DNA of 64,000 bases from Methanoregulaceae archaeon (GTDB taxonomy: Archaea > Halobacteriota > Methanomicrobia > Methanomicrobiales > Methanospirillaceae), in NCBI GenBank assembly GCA_015660885.1, contig JACTUB010000003.1, forward strand, positions 90,077 to 154,076, read 5' to 3'. The notes beneath the pieces are model-generated. The model did not search any database, was not told the DNA's origin, and saw only the letters and a program-made list of their open reading frames with translations. A program made the translations under genes and the position numbers. Each line of letters opens with the position of its first letter. The first letter of the stretch is position 1. Shown in pieces: positions 28,453 to 38,026 of the stretch.

Positions 28453-29652
28453 TTGATAGTAGATTCTTATTTACTATTAACACAAAAATCTTTTACTGTA
28501 CTCATGATCCAATGGCTAAATATAAATTTTAAAAATTTTGCACCAACTGCAGCAATTGCAATAAATGCCACGCGGCATATGAACAAAATCGAACGGAAAC
28601 GACTGTTTTCTCTTGATATCGAACCAATGCGGACTGCAGAGGGACGATGGTTTGAATCAATAGTATACGAGATGTTTCTGGAGATTTCAAAGAAATCAGA
28701 CAGAATAAAATATCTCGCTATGAAAGGAGCTGATGCTCCAAAAAAGCGTGATTATATAAAACTTGGGCAGAATGGTCTCTATTATTCAAAGTATGGAGAC
28801 ATCACAATCAGGGGCAACGGGCAGGATCTTGCAGAGTTTGATATGCTTCTTGTCGATTCACACAACAATGTTGCCTTCGCGGAAGTTGTCACATCGCCAG
28901 CGGACTTAAAAGAGTTTGAACAGGAGATTGCATTCAAGAAAAAACTGTTGGGCTACCTTTATCAGCAGAAGATAACACCATTCCTTCTCATTTCTTCTTT
29001 TGATCTCTCCAACTATTCAGTCGTAAAAAGGCTTGCCAAGGATAAAACCAATGCAATTATCAATACCAATTCATGCGAACAGATAAAATCGCTTGTAAAA
29101 TATTATCGCCCCAATATTATCTATAACAACCCTGTAAATCACCCAAAACTGATTAGGGCAACAGACATACACATAAAACAACCATTCGAGTACAAAAGGT
29201 ACCATGATGAAGTGCGTAACAGAATTTTTACTGAGATAGCCAAACCCGGAGGGAAAAAACACTTTGAAATTACTGACCCGACCGGGCAGCTTGTAAAAAA
29301 GGTGCTATACGGCGGACTGTTCCCACAGGCAGTCAAAGTAGTATCTGATACGTACGGATTGACAGTTAAAGGAAAGAGATTTGAGTTTAACGATCTCTCC
29401 AAATTTTACTCAAAAGCTGTGATCGCAACTGATCTTCCAGGTTTTGAACTGATCTTATATCTGCGCTCACGCCAAAAGAAAGAATATCACAAAATGGTGC
29501 AGGTAAAGGATGGCCACTTCAAATTCGAACGTCCGACACCGTCAAGGGTGGGCTTTTTTCTCTGGCTCGAAACAATACAACCCACACTTGGAATACGTAT
29601 AACCCTCCAAGTAATTGAGGCATTTTCAATAAAAGAACCGGCAAGGAAATAA
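28453..29652 (+). CDS. Unknown protein with a PD-(D/E)XK nuclease-like core
   Basis: No family is certain. A central segment (EFDMLLVDSHNNVAFAEVVTS) has the strand-Asp-turn-strand-Glu arrangement of PD-(D/E)XK nucleases, but the Lys two residues after Glu is Val, so catalysis is doubtful or uses a displaced Lys. A long basic helix follows (EFEQEIAFKKKLLGYLYQQK). The C-terminal half is beta-rich and ends LGIRITLQVIEAFSIKEPA. Three starts are possible: TTG 28453 (longest, 399 residues), ATG 28504 and ATG 28579. AT-rich TATA-like sequence near 28518-28526 could favour the last. It shares a divergent promoter with paralogue 2. Confidence 0.6.
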   Translation: MIVDSYLLLTQKSFTVLMIQWLNINFKNFAPTAAIAINATRHMNKIERKRLFSLDIEPMRTAEGRWFESIVYEMFLEISKKSDRIKYLAMKGADAPKKRDYIKLGQNGLYYSKYGDITIRGNGQDLAEFDMLLVDSHNNVAFAEVVTSPADLKEFEQEIAFKKKLLGYLYQQKITPFLLISSFDLSNYSVVKRLAKDKTNAIINTNSCEQIKSLVKYYRPNIIYNNPVNHPKLIRATDIHIKQPFEYKRYHDEVRNRIFTEIAKPGGKKHFEITDPTGQLVKKVLYGGLFPQAVKVVSDTYGLTVKGKRFEFNDLSKFYSKAVIATDLPGFELILYLRSRQKKEYHKMVQVKDGHFKFERPTPSRVGFFLWLETIQPTLGIRITLQVIEAFSIKEPARK

Positions 29653-29730
29653 TTTCAGATTATTTTACAATAAAAAATTTTAGAAAATTTAACTGGCGTC
29701 CGCAATACATTATGTGGGATAATACTCTCT

Positions 29731-31332
29731 CTAATCAAGTAAAATCTCAAGGGCCTCTTCTTTATATGCATCCATTATATATGGGATACCGGAGACTTTT
29801 GCGGCTTCCTCTGTAAGCGCCATGATATCTTTACGTGAAATTGTGGTCAGTGCAAAATTCCTACTTCCCGCCATAAGCTGCTGAAGCCCGGTCTTGATCT
29901 TCTGGGTATAGGTATACACTCCGATGGCTCCGGTTGGGATTTCCTTTAATCGTTCACCGTATCTTTGTTTAAGTTCTTCATAGGAAACAAAGATTTCTTC
30001 AATTCTTGTGCCATATTTTGAGACGGTCTTGGGTAAGTCACCGTCTTTTACCCATTTTCCGATATGTTTGCCCACCATCGCGGGGATCATCAGACCCCTG
30101 CCCATGCAAACTGCTTTTATATACGGGCTGCCCATTGCTATCGCTTTAAATATACTCGTTTCATCAGAAAAACCGCCAGCCATGGCAATGTTGGGGATCC
30201 GCTTCCCTTTCTGTTTTAACCGCTCACAGAAATCATACACGAGCGCTTCAAGATAGAATGTGGGAATACCCCATTCATTCATCATAGGCCAAGGGCTCAT
30301 ACCCGTACCACCAGATGCCCCATCAATGGTAAGGAGATCAATCTTTGCTTCTGAACTGAAGCGGATCGCCATGGCAAGTTCAACCGCAGAATAAGCACCT
30401 GTTTTTACCGTTATGCGCTTGAATCCAATCTCGCGGAGCCTGTCAGTATGTTCCAAAAAACTTTCCTTAGTTATGAATCCGAGGCGGGAGTGGCGTTCAA
30501 ACTCCTTGATTGCGCCGGATTTATACGCATTTGCGTTCATGGGAAATGTTGGATCAGGCAGGACCAGGTAACCACGCTTTTTTAATTCCAATGCTCGTTC
30601 AAGTGAGGGAACCTTGACCTCTCCACCGATGCTTTTTGCTCCCTGACCCCATTTAAGCTCGATGGTTTCAAGATTGTGTTTACTTGAAACATATTCCGCA
30701 GTGCCGATGCGGCTATCCTCGACATTTAACTGGACAAGCATTTCTCCGTAGCCTTCAGCAAATTTTTTATAAATTTCGATCCGTCGATCCATTTCCGGTG
30801 ATCGTTGGACTTTTCCTTTATTATCCAACACAAGGTCCGGATCTACACCGCAAACATTTTCTCCACAGACGCATGTAATACCTGAAATCGCAGCACCAAT
30901 GGCGACGTGTTCCCAGTTTGCCCGGGCGATCTCAGTTGAACCCAGCGCACCGGTAAAAATAGGGATACGCATTCTTACTTTCCTATCCCATCCGTACTCG
31001 GTCTCGGTATTGACACTGGTAAAAATCGCGTTGTCGGAATTGATCTCAGTTCCTTCGGGCAGCCCTTTTGCCCCGGCCGCGTATCCCTGAATATTTAAGT
31101 GGGAATAATCTATGGGGTAATTTTTGTCTGCACCAGCTGTGATCTCGCCAAAAGGACCGGCATATAATACCTCCCTGCCACGGAATGATGACAACCAGCT
31201 CTCACAACTGCCTTTACATCCATCCATACACCGGGTACAGATCCCAGACACCGGGGAAACACTCCTCGACCGGTTTACAGTCCCAGTTGCTTCATTCGCA
31301 TTAGGTTGCCGCAGGTTCATACTCTTCTCCAC
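29731..31332 (-). CDS. FMN-binding glutamate synthase family protein
   Basis: The 533-residue protein contains the FMN-barrel domain of glutamate synthase, with ELKWGQGAKSIGGEVKVP, DGASGGTGMSPWPMMNEWG, MAGGFSDETSIFKAIAMGS and the VCMGRG turn. A Cys-rich N-terminus (CTRCMDGCKGSC) could bind a cluster. It lacks the glutaminase and GXGXG domains and stands alone. It differs from the FMN subunit at 19748-21259 and is closer to stand-alone archaeal and bacterial relatives of uncertain substrate. It may be a second ammonia-using glutamate synthase or a different amine oxidoreductase. Confidence 0.85.
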   Translation of the reverse strand: MEKSMNLRQPNANEATGTVNRSRSVSPVSGICTRCMDGCKGSCESWLSSFRGREVLYAGPFGEITAGADKNYPIDYSHLNIQGYAAGAKGLPEGTEINSDNAIFTSVNTETEYGWDRKVRMRIPIFTGALGSTEIARANWEHVAIGAAISGITCVCGENVCGVDPDLVLDNKGKVQRSPEMDRRIEIYKKFAEGYGEMLVQLNVEDSRIGTAEYVSSKHNLETIELKWGQGAKSIGGEVKVPSLERALELKKRGYLVLPDPTFPMNANAYKSGAIKEFERHSRLGFITKESFLEHTDRLREIGFKRITVKTGAYSAVELAMAIRFSSEAKIDLLTIDGASGGTGMSPWPMMNEWGIPTFYLEALVYDFCERLKQKGKRIPNIAMAGGFSDETSIFKAIAMGSPYIKAVCMGRGLMIPAMVGKHIGKWVKDGDLPKTVSKYGTRIEEIFVSYEELKQRYGERLKEIPTGAIGVYTYTQKIKTGLQQLMAGSRNFALTTISRKDIMALTEEAAKVSGIPYIMDAYKEEALEILLD

Positions 31333-31494
31333 ACATTTCTAAATCTGCCCATGTTCCGAAACAAAATACTCAGATTCTGATATGCATTGTAATTTCATAT
31401 AACAAAGGTGTTACGACAAAAGGGGTATTAAGTACTTGCCTGCCTACAAAAAATTATCTTCAGAAATACCGGAAAAAAATGGATTGGAGAAGAT

Positions 31495-32601
31495 TCAAAT
31501 CTGGATAAAGGAATAAGAACGGCTGCCCAAACCAATTTCTTCTGCGTACTCTAGCTGTCTTTTACCATCAGTCTGCGCATGAACACCCCTAAACTTATCT
31601 TCGCCTTTCCGGTGGTGGGTTGCAAGCAGTGAATCGAAAAAACCCTGCTGCTGGTTCACAAGATCATAACTGGCGATATCAATAGCAACCGGATCCTGTG
31701 ACGCAAGGATACCAATATCCGGTACAATCGGGGCGTCACTGAACGGGAAACAGTCACAATCTGGAGTAATGCGGATGAGAAAGTTCATGTATCCCACCCT
31801 TCCTTTCTTGGTTTTTATTGCTCCACAGGCATATTCGACCATCCGTTCCATAAAATCGGGAATTTCTGTCTCCCAGTCGATATCGATCGCATGCGAAGGG
31901 CAGGTATGCATGCACTCAAAACACCCGATACAGAGGTCGCGGTTGATGATAGATTTTTTCTTCATTAAGGAAATAGCAGATTTCGGGCAGACCTTTACGC
32001 ACCTGGCACACCCGATACAGTTCTCGGCGATAGTAAACGGGCGGGCATTATGCTGTTCCCGTTTTCCTGCAGGAGGGGCACATCCCATCGCAAGATTCTT
32101 GATTGCACCCCCGAACCCCGAAACGATATGGCCTTTAAAATGGGTGAGGACAATCATGCTGTCGGCAAGAGCAATATCTCCAGCTATCATCACTGTTCTG
32201 AAATGTTTCTTATCAATCCGCACTTTCCGTACATTCATGCCAAAGAGCCCATCAGCAATAATGACCGGGGCGCCGGTTACGGAATAGTCAAAACCGTGAA
32301 GGATGGCAGTCATAATATGATCTATCGCATTCGAACGGCTGCCGGCATAGAGCGTGTTGGTATCTGTAAGGAACGGGAGGGCACCGCACGCTTTCACTTT
32401 ATCCACTACCTGCCTGACATAAACGGGACTGATAAAACCATCATTTCCCCGTTCGCCAAAATGGAGTTTCAGTGCTGTTCTGTCATGTAGTGCAACAATA
32501 TCCGGGAAGCCGGCACGGTCAAAAAGCCGCTGCACTTTTATCGTTGTACTCTCCTGATCCGAATGTGCCCGTAGGCCTGAAAAATAGACCGGACTTTTCA
32601 T
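31495..32601 (-). CDS. DUF362 protein with two [4Fe-4S] clusters
   Basis: The 368-residue protein has the DUF362 domain at the N-terminus (LKLHFGERGNDGFISPVYV, LTDTNTLYAGSRSNAIDHI, LTHFKGHIVSGFGGAIKNL). A two-cluster ferredoxin insert follows, with CIGCARCVKVCP and CIGCFECMHTCP. The DUF362 fold continues to the end. Such proteins are common in anaerobes, and most have no proven role, with electron transfer assumed. It is a single gene with its own promoter region, downstream of the regulator at 32664. Confidence 0.85.
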   Translation of the reverse strand: MKSPVYFSGLRAHSDQESTTIKVQRLFDRAGFPDIVALHDRTALKLHFGERGNDGFISPVYVRQVVDKVKACGALPFLTDTNTLYAGSRSNAIDHIMTAILHGFDYSVTGAPVIIADGLFGMNVRKVRIDKKHFRTVMIAGDIALADSMIVLTHFKGHIVSGFGGAIKNLAMGCAPPAGKREQHNARPFTIAENCIGCARCVKVCPKSAISLMKKKSIINRDLCIGCFECMHTCPSHAIDIDWETEIPDFMERMVEYACGAIKTKKGRVGYMNFLIRITPDCDCFPFSDAPIVPDIGILASQDPVAIDIASYDLVNQQQGFFDSLLATHHRKGEDKFRGVHAQTDGKRQLEYAEEIGLGSRSYSFIQI

Positions 32602-32663
32602 TAGTATCCTCCACTAAAAAGAGGATATTTACGGGTAAGTATGTAAAATCTATCGTTACGCGA

Positions 32664-34040
32664 TCATACCAGCATATCCAGGTTGCGGGTTTTTTTCTTG
32701 TTTTTACCGTGTTTGATCAATTCCCTGGACTTTTCATAATACTGGCGTGATAGCGCCTCTTTTCCGAGTTCCTTTGAACAGACCCCGAGGCTGTTCCAGG
32801 CCTCCGCATGGTTCGGGTTCAGCTCTACAACTCGATTCAGAACCTGGACTGCTGATTCAATGAGATCCCGCCTTTGACGCAGAATCCCGATCTTTTTAAG
32901 CATCTCACCACTGGAAAACAAAAACTCTTCATCACCAGGCGCAAGTTCCACCGCTTTGTCAAAATTCCGGAGTGCATCTGTATCCTTTCCGATCTCCCGG
33001 TAACAGACACCACGGTCATGCCAGACATAGGCAAGGGAGGGGTCGATCTCGATCGCCTGGTCAAAAAAGGGAATCGCCTCAGTGTACTTCCCTTCCCGGA
33101 AGGAGAGCCGTAGTCCCTCTTTATAGCTCGCCTTTGCTTTTCCCAGTATCTTATCAAACATCCCTATCGGTAAAGAGGATGTTGATTCTAAAGGCACCGC
33201 GCTAGTTATCACGTTTTCAGGTTTGTTAAACAGTTCAGGACCCATCTCTTCAGTAATATCCCGAATTTTTCCCATCACTCCTATGAACATACCCTTGCTG
33301 TCGTAAAGTGCCGTTGACTTCATCCATAAAATGGTCTGACGTCCTTCTTCAGGGATCGCCTTTATCCATGCAACAATCGTCCCCTTTTCTTTTTCTATAA
33401 TAGTATAGTTATTTTCCAAGAGGGTGGTATCGTCCTGAAAGATGAGATCGCTGAGCATCGGTGCCCTGTGCCCAAAAAACGGAATAGAATAATCCCAGTC
33501 TCCTTTGCCAAGTATATCTCCCTCGACAACTCCTGTCATCTTTTCCATTCCCTTGTTCCATACCATCACTTTACCTTCACGATCAATGACATATGCTGCC
33601 TGATGGAAGAAGTTGAGCGCATCAGAAAGTATCTTCTGGGTGGTACCCGGCCCCCTCCCGAGATTTCTCCGGTCTACGGCCTGCCGGATCATATGCACCA
33701 TTTCGAGAAGCTGGGATTGGGCATCATCTCCTTTCTTTAGGAAAAAGTCTGCACCGTTATTAAGTGCCTGAATCGCTGCATATTCCCTGCCAACACCTGT
33801 AAAAATAATTACCGGGGTCGTATCCCCCCTTGCCCGGAGCATCTTCAGGAAATCGATACCGTTGATCTCCGGTAGATCGTAATCGACAACCATCGCATCG
33901 AATGTACTGTTCATTAGAAGTTCCAGTGCTTCCTTGGCAGAAAGTGCTGTCTTCACATTCATATTGCCGAAACGCTCAAGAAAAAGGCGTATTACTTCAA
34001 GCATTGGTTTCTGGTCATCAATAACAAGAACAGACAGCAT
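32664..34040 (-). CDS. Response regulator with PAS domain and TPR repeats
   Basis: Residues 1-118 form a receiver domain with the acidic pair DD (8-9), the phospho-acceptor Asp at about 53 (MVVDYDLPEING), Thr 81 and Lys 102. A PAS domain follows (about 135-275, with AYVIDREGKVMVWNKGMEKM and MFIGVMGKIRDITEE). The C-terminal part carries three to four TPR repeats (EIDPSLAYVWHDRGVCYREI, ELNPNHAEAWNSLGVCSKEL). There is no DNA-binding or kinase domain, so output is presumably by protein contact through the TPR part. This arrangement is typical of methanogen signalling, and the partner kinase is unknown. Confidence 0.88.
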   Translation of the reverse strand: MLSVLVIDDQKPMLEVIRLFLERFGNMNVKTALSAKEALELLMNSTFDAMVVDYDLPEINGIDFLKMLRARGDTTPVIIFTGVGREYAAIQALNNGADFFLKKGDDAQSQLLEMVHMIRQAVDRRNLGRGPGTTQKILSDALNFFHQAAYVIDREGKVMVWNKGMEKMTGVVEGDILGKGDWDYSIPFFGHRAPMLSDLIFQDDTTLLENNYTIIEKEKGTIVAWIKAIPEEGRQTILWMKSTALYDSKGMFIGVMGKIRDITEEMGPELFNKPENVITSAVPLESTSSLPIGMFDKILGKAKASYKEGLRLSFREGKYTEAIPFFDQAIEIDPSLAYVWHDRGVCYREIGKDTDALRNFDKAVELAPGDEEFLFSSGEMLKKIGILRQRRDLIESAVQVLNRVVELNPNHAEAWNSLGVCSKELGKEALSRQYYEKSRELIKHGKNKKKTRNLDMLV

Positions 34041-34089
34041 ACAGTAACCTTACGAAAATAATGATGCAAAAAAATAAAAAGATTGGGAT

Positions 34090-34578
34090 TTATTCCCGCT
34101 TTTCCAGCTTATGGTCAAGAAAGAAAAGAGGGCCAGGTATATCCCCTATGCTTGTAATTTCAGCAAGAATCTCGCTTGCATTCTTCTCTTCTTCTACCTG
34201 TTCTTTGATAAACCACTGGAGCATCTCAAAAGATGCATGGTCTTTTTCCCTTACAGCAAGGTCAACAAGTCCGTTAATCATAGCAGTGACCTTCTGCTCA
34301 TGTGCGTACACTTCCTCAAACACTTTACCTGCAGAGGACCATTTTGCTTTGGGTGCTTCGATATCAAGGAGATTGACTCTGCCCCCCCTCGCGATAAGAT
34401 AGTCGTAAATCTTTAATGCATGGCTCTGTTCTTCTTTTGCCTGTATCCGCATCCATTTGGCAAATCCTTTCAGGTTGGTAGTCTCGAAATACGAAGACAT
34501 CGAAAGGTACAGGTAGGCAGAATAGAATTCACGGTTTACCTGTTTGTTTAGGGCTTGTTCCATAGTCTTGGGAATCAT
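34090..34578 (-). CDS. ftn: Ferritin
   Basis: This 162-residue non-haem ferritin stores iron in a 24-subunit shell. The four-helix bundle shows the ferroxidase ligands in NREFYSAYLYLSMSSYFE, the EEQSHALKIYDYL motif (Glu-x-x-His) and the third-helix AHEQKV segment. The QWFIKEQVEEEKNASEIL helix is characteristic. A full ribosome-binding site (AGAGGT) precedes the ATG. It also lowers free iron that would generate radicals, useful to an anaerobe. Confidence 0.95.
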   Translation of the reverse strand: MIPKTMEQALNKQVNREFYSAYLYLSMSSYFETTNLKGFAKWMRIQAKEEQSHALKIYDYLIARGGRVNLLDIEAPKAKWSSAGKVFEEVYAHEQKVTAMINGLVDLAVREKDHASFEMLQWFIKEQVEEEKNASEILAEITSIGDIPGPLFFLDHKLEKRE

Positions 34579-34654
34579 ATTAAAAACCTCTGTTTATTCG
34601 ATGATTGGTTTTTCGTTTAATAATGCTTTCGTATATTTTCGAGAAAGTAAAGGA

Positions 34655-35257
34655 TTATTTTTTCTTCCTGGGGCGGATGAACGAATGAAACAATCCGGTG
34701 ATGGTGTTGGGTTTTTTTGGGCGGAAGACTCCTTCGTTCACGTACCGCACATCCTCAATCGAAAAAAATGCATGAGGATTTGTGGACTGAATATGTTCAG
34801 TAATTCTAGGAACATCAACCCGGTTGACAAGTGAGAGAATCATCTTGACATTCCCCCGCGAACCGGTGGCATCCAGGGAGGTAATACCGTAATTTTCTGA
34901 TTGCATGAAAGAGATGATCTCTTCATTGGATTCTTCTGTAGTGATAATACGCAAAATCACCATACCGATCGAGAGCTTCTCTTCGATTACTAGCCCGATA
35001 TAAGTACCCATGGCAAACCCGAAGGCAAATGCAAGAAAGTTTGCAACATTTGATAAGTCCTTCATCACGACTTCCATGGCAAGAAGCCAGATGACAATCT
35101 CAAAGAACGCGATGAAGGGCGCGAGGTATTTGATTCCCTTGGAGATGTAAATAACACGGATAGTTTCCATGCTGACATCGCATATACGGGCGACAAAGAT
35201 CAAGAGAGGGAGGATCACCCATGCATAGATTTCAGGACTGATGATAAAAAACGACAA
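34655..35257 (-). CDS. DUF2179 (UPF0316-like) membrane protein
   Basis: The 200-residue protein has an N-terminal membrane region of about three helices (WVILPLLIFVARICDVSME, then GIKYLAPFIAFFEIVIWLLA and a Gly-rich third). A cytoplasmic DUF2179 domain follows (SIGMVILRIITTEESNEEI through MILSLVNRVDVPRITEHI), related to other small ligand-sensing folds. It is known as UPF0316, of unproven function. The gene starts with TTG, preceded at proper distance by AGGAG. It stands in the same direction as the ferritin gene. Confidence 0.82.
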   Translation of the reverse strand: MSFFIISPEIYAWVILPLLIFVARICDVSMETIRVIYISKGIKYLAPFIAFFEIVIWLLAMEVVMKDLSNVANFLAFAFGFAMGTYIGLVIEEKLSIGMVILRIITTEESNEEIISFMQSENYGITSLDATGSRGNVKMILSLVNRVDVPRITEHIQSTNPHAFFSIEDVRYVNEGVFRPKKPNTITGLFHSFIRPRKKK

Positions 35258-35408
35258 ATTTATTTCTCCTTGCCCTTAGCATTGATCTTGTTTTAATCGA
35301 TTGATCAAAATGATGCCTGTTTCTATATCAGGATTACCCAAGAAATCCAAAAATAAAGGAGATTTGGAATGGAATCCGGGATCGCGCGGATGAGCCTGCC
35401 CGGTTCGC

Positions 35409-35549
35409 TTAAACGTATTTTTGTGGATCAGCATCAAATTTCTTTTTGCAGCCCGGGGCACAAAAATAATATTTCTTACCTTTATAATCACTGGTGAATT
35501 TTGCCGTTTTTTCATCAACGGTCATCTTACAAATCGGATCAATCGCCAT
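35409..35549 (-). CDS. YHS domain protein (46 residues)
   Basis: This short gene encodes a single YHS module, a small metal-binding domain found in copper ATPases and related proteins. The sequence begins with AIDPICKMTVDEKTAKF and continues YKGKKYYFCAPGCKKKF, so the family Cys residues (DPICKM and YYFCAPGC) are all present. The ATG is preceded by GAGGT. It starts 14 bases after the stop of the copper-type ATPase and is therefore the second gene of that operon. It is likely a small metal carrier or sensor for the pump. Confidence 0.85.
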   Translation of the reverse strand: MAIDPICKMTVDEKTAKFTSDYKGKKYYFCAPGCKKKFDADPQKYV

Positions 35550-35563
35550 ATTTTTTACCTCAG

Positions 35564-37996
35564 TTATCTCCCTTTCTTTGCTTCTGGTATATATTTTTTG
35601 AGCATCAGGGAGAGGCTGACTACGGTTACCGAGCTGAGGGCCATTGCCAGAGCGGCAAGTTCAGGTTTGAAGGTAAAACCAAAGAATGGATAGAGTACTC
35701 CTGCTCCGACCGGGATGAGAACAGTGTTATAGGCAAAAGCCCAGAAGATATTGCCCTTGATCCTCCCCATCACTTTTTTTGAGAGCTGGATCGCCGCAAC
35801 CGAGTCAAGGAGGTCATCCTTGATCAGGACCACATCCCCGCTTTCAATCGCCACATCCGTACCACTGCCAATAGCAATTCCGACATCCGCTTGGGCAAGT
35901 GCGGGTGCATCGTTGATCCCGTCACCGACAAATGCTACGATCTCCCCTTTTTCCTGGAGAGATTTTACTTCAGCAGCCTTGTCCTGCGGGAGCACTTCGG
36001 CGACCACGCGCTCAATCCCAATCTGGCGGGCAATTGTATCAGCTGTGCGTTTATTGTCACCGGTAATCATGACGACATGAATCCCCATCGCCTTGAACTG
36101 CCGTACAGATTCGCCGGATGTCTCCTTGAGGGTATCTGCAATGGCGATTACCCCGGCCATCTGGCTACCGACAGCAATAAGGGTTACAGTCTTGCCATTC
36201 TGCTCAAAGGCAGTGATCCTTACTTCGGTCTCTTCGGGGATCAGGACTCCCCTCTCCTGCATGAGGTTGCGGTTACCTACCAGAACGACTTCTCCAAGCA
36301 CCATTGCACTAACCCCTTTGCCACCGTAGGTGTCAAAGTGTTCTGCCTGTTCAATGGTAATCCCCATGTTTTGTGCTTTCCGTACAACTGCCAGGGCAAG
36401 AGGGTGCTGCGAGTTCTTCTCGACACCTGCGGCAAATCCCATAAGTGTCTGTTCGGAAATGCCAACCGGCAGGATATCTGTTACTTCCGGTTTACCTTTT
36501 GTCAATGTTCCGGTCTTATCAAAAACAACGGTTGTGACTTTCTCGGCAACCTCGAGTGCTTCACCATTTTTTATCAGGATGCCAAGCTCTGCACCCCGCC
36601 CAACACCCACGGTTACTGCAGTGGGAGTTGCAAGTCCAAGCGCACAGGGACAAGCGACCACAAGTACAGAGATCAGTGCGGTCAGTGCAAACAACAGGGT
36701 GGCATGCAACACAAATAACCATACGATGAACGCAGTTATTGCAATGGCAAGAACGACGGGTATAAAATATACCACTGCAGTGTCAGCTATCCGCTGAACC
36801 GGCGGTTTTGAGCCCTGTGCATCTTCCACGAGCTGGATGATCTGGGCGAGTACCGTTTCCTTGCCGACTTTTGTAGCTTTTACGGACAACACGCTGTTCG
36901 TATTGAGTGTACCCCCGACCACCCGGCAACCTTTGACCTTAAGAGGGGGAATGGGTTCACCGGTGATCATTGATTCATCAACATAGCTCTCACCAACAAC
37001 AACTTCACCGTCAACCGGCACCTTTCCTCCGGGTTTTATGATAACGATGTCTCCTGCGATGACATCTTCGATAGGGATATCCTCTTCCTTTTCATCGCGG
37101 AGGACAGTGGCGGTCTTTGCCCGGAGCCCGGCAAGTTTTCTTATTGCTTCTGATGTTCTCCCTTTTGCCCGGGCCTCGAGGTAGCGCCCAAGCATGAGGA
37201 ATGCAGCGAGCATGATTGCAGTATCATAAAACATGAACTCGTCGGTGAGGATGATGCCAAATGTACCCATGACACTTGAGACATACGCAACACCGGTGCC
37301 CATTGCATACATTACGTCCATATTGAGGGAACGGTTGCGCAGTGCCATAGATGCAGCGCGGAAGATGGGAGAGGTAACATAGAAAAAAACCGGTGTTGAG
37401 ATAACTAGCATCACATAGGCAAGGTTTTGCATGGAAATTGGCAGGGGCATCCACATGGCAAGCATGAGCGGTATACTCACCGCAAACCCGATCGTAAACC
37501 TGAGAAATTTGTCGTGGAGATCTTTTTCCCGTGCCGTCTTCTCGGCTTCTTCACTCACCTCACCTGCGACTCCGAGGTACTGGTAACCGGCATCTTCGAT
37601 GGCTTTTCTCATATCCGGGATAGAAGATACCGAAGGATTGTATATGACATATGCCTTCTCTGTGCCGAGATTCACGTTTGCAGACAGGATGCCGGGAAGT
37701 GCCCGCAGTGCTGCCTCTATTGTCTGGACACAGGTTGCGCAGACCATGCCCCCGATTTTCAGAGTAACTTCGCGGTTCACAACATCGTAGCCGGCATCCT
37801 TTATCGCTTTTTCCAGTTCGGCAAGGGTGACTTTGGCGGGATCAAATTCAACATGCGCCGTGTCTGTGCCGAAATTTACCTGTGCTTTCCCGACTTCCTT
37901 AATCTGGGAAAGCGATTCCTCAATACTGACTGCACAGGTTGCACAGTGCATGCCTGAAATTTTTAATTCGGCTTTCTTCTTTTCCGGTTCTGCCAT
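35564..37996 (-). CDS. copA: Copper-type heavy-metal P1B-ATPase
   Basis: The 810-residue pump exports Cu+ or a similar soft metal using ATP. Two N-terminal HMA domains carry GMHCATC (15-21) and GMVCATC (83-89). Eight membrane helices include the CPC metal site (VACPCALGLATPTAV). The cytoplasmic domains show the phosphorylation motif DKTGTLTKG, the SQHPLALAVV His-Pro motif and GDGINDAPALAQADVG. A GGAG site precedes the ATG. It forms a two-gene operon with the YHS protein. Length and motifs are complete, so the gene should be functional. Confidence 0.96.
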   Translation of the reverse strand: MAEPEKKKAELKISGMHCATCAVSIEESLSQIKEVGKAQVNFGTDTAHVEFDPAKVTLAELEKAIKDAGYDVVNREVTLKIGGMVCATCVQTIEAALRALPGILSANVNLGTEKAYVIYNPSVSSIPDMRKAIEDAGYQYLGVAGEVSEEAEKTAREKDLHDKFLRFTIGFAVSIPLMLAMWMPLPISMQNLAYVMLVISTPVFFYVTSPIFRAASMALRNRSLNMDVMYAMGTGVAYVSSVMGTFGIILTDEFMFYDTAIMLAAFLMLGRYLEARAKGRTSEAIRKLAGLRAKTATVLRDEKEEDIPIEDVIAGDIVIIKPGGKVPVDGEVVVGESYVDESMITGEPIPPLKVKGCRVVGGTLNTNSVLSVKATKVGKETVLAQIIQLVEDAQGSKPPVQRIADTAVVYFIPVVLAIAITAFIVWLFVLHATLLFALTALISVLVVACPCALGLATPTAVTVGVGRGAELGILIKNGEALEVAEKVTTVVFDKTGTLTKGKPEVTDILPVGISEQTLMGFAAGVEKNSQHPLALAVVRKAQNMGITIEQAEHFDTYGGKGVSAMVLGEVVLVGNRNLMQERGVLIPEETEVRITAFEQNGKTVTLIAVGSQMAGVIAIADTLKETSGESVRQFKAMGIHVVMITGDNKRTADTIARQIGIERVVAEVLPQDKAAEVKSLQEKGEIVAFVGDGINDAPALAQADVGIAIGSGTDVAIESGDVVLIKDDLLDSVAAIQLSKKVMGRIKGNIFWAFAYNTVLIPVGAGVLYPFFGFTFKPELAALAMALSSVTVVSLSLMLKKYIPEAKKGR

Positions 37997-38026
37997 GGGA
38001 TTCTCCGTAAGGATTGTCTTTATCGA

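Noticed and set aside
35276..35518. 80-codon minus-strand frame after the DUF2179 gene
   Set aside because: It overlaps the YHS gene in another frame. The YHS frame has the correct motif, start and ribosome-binding site.
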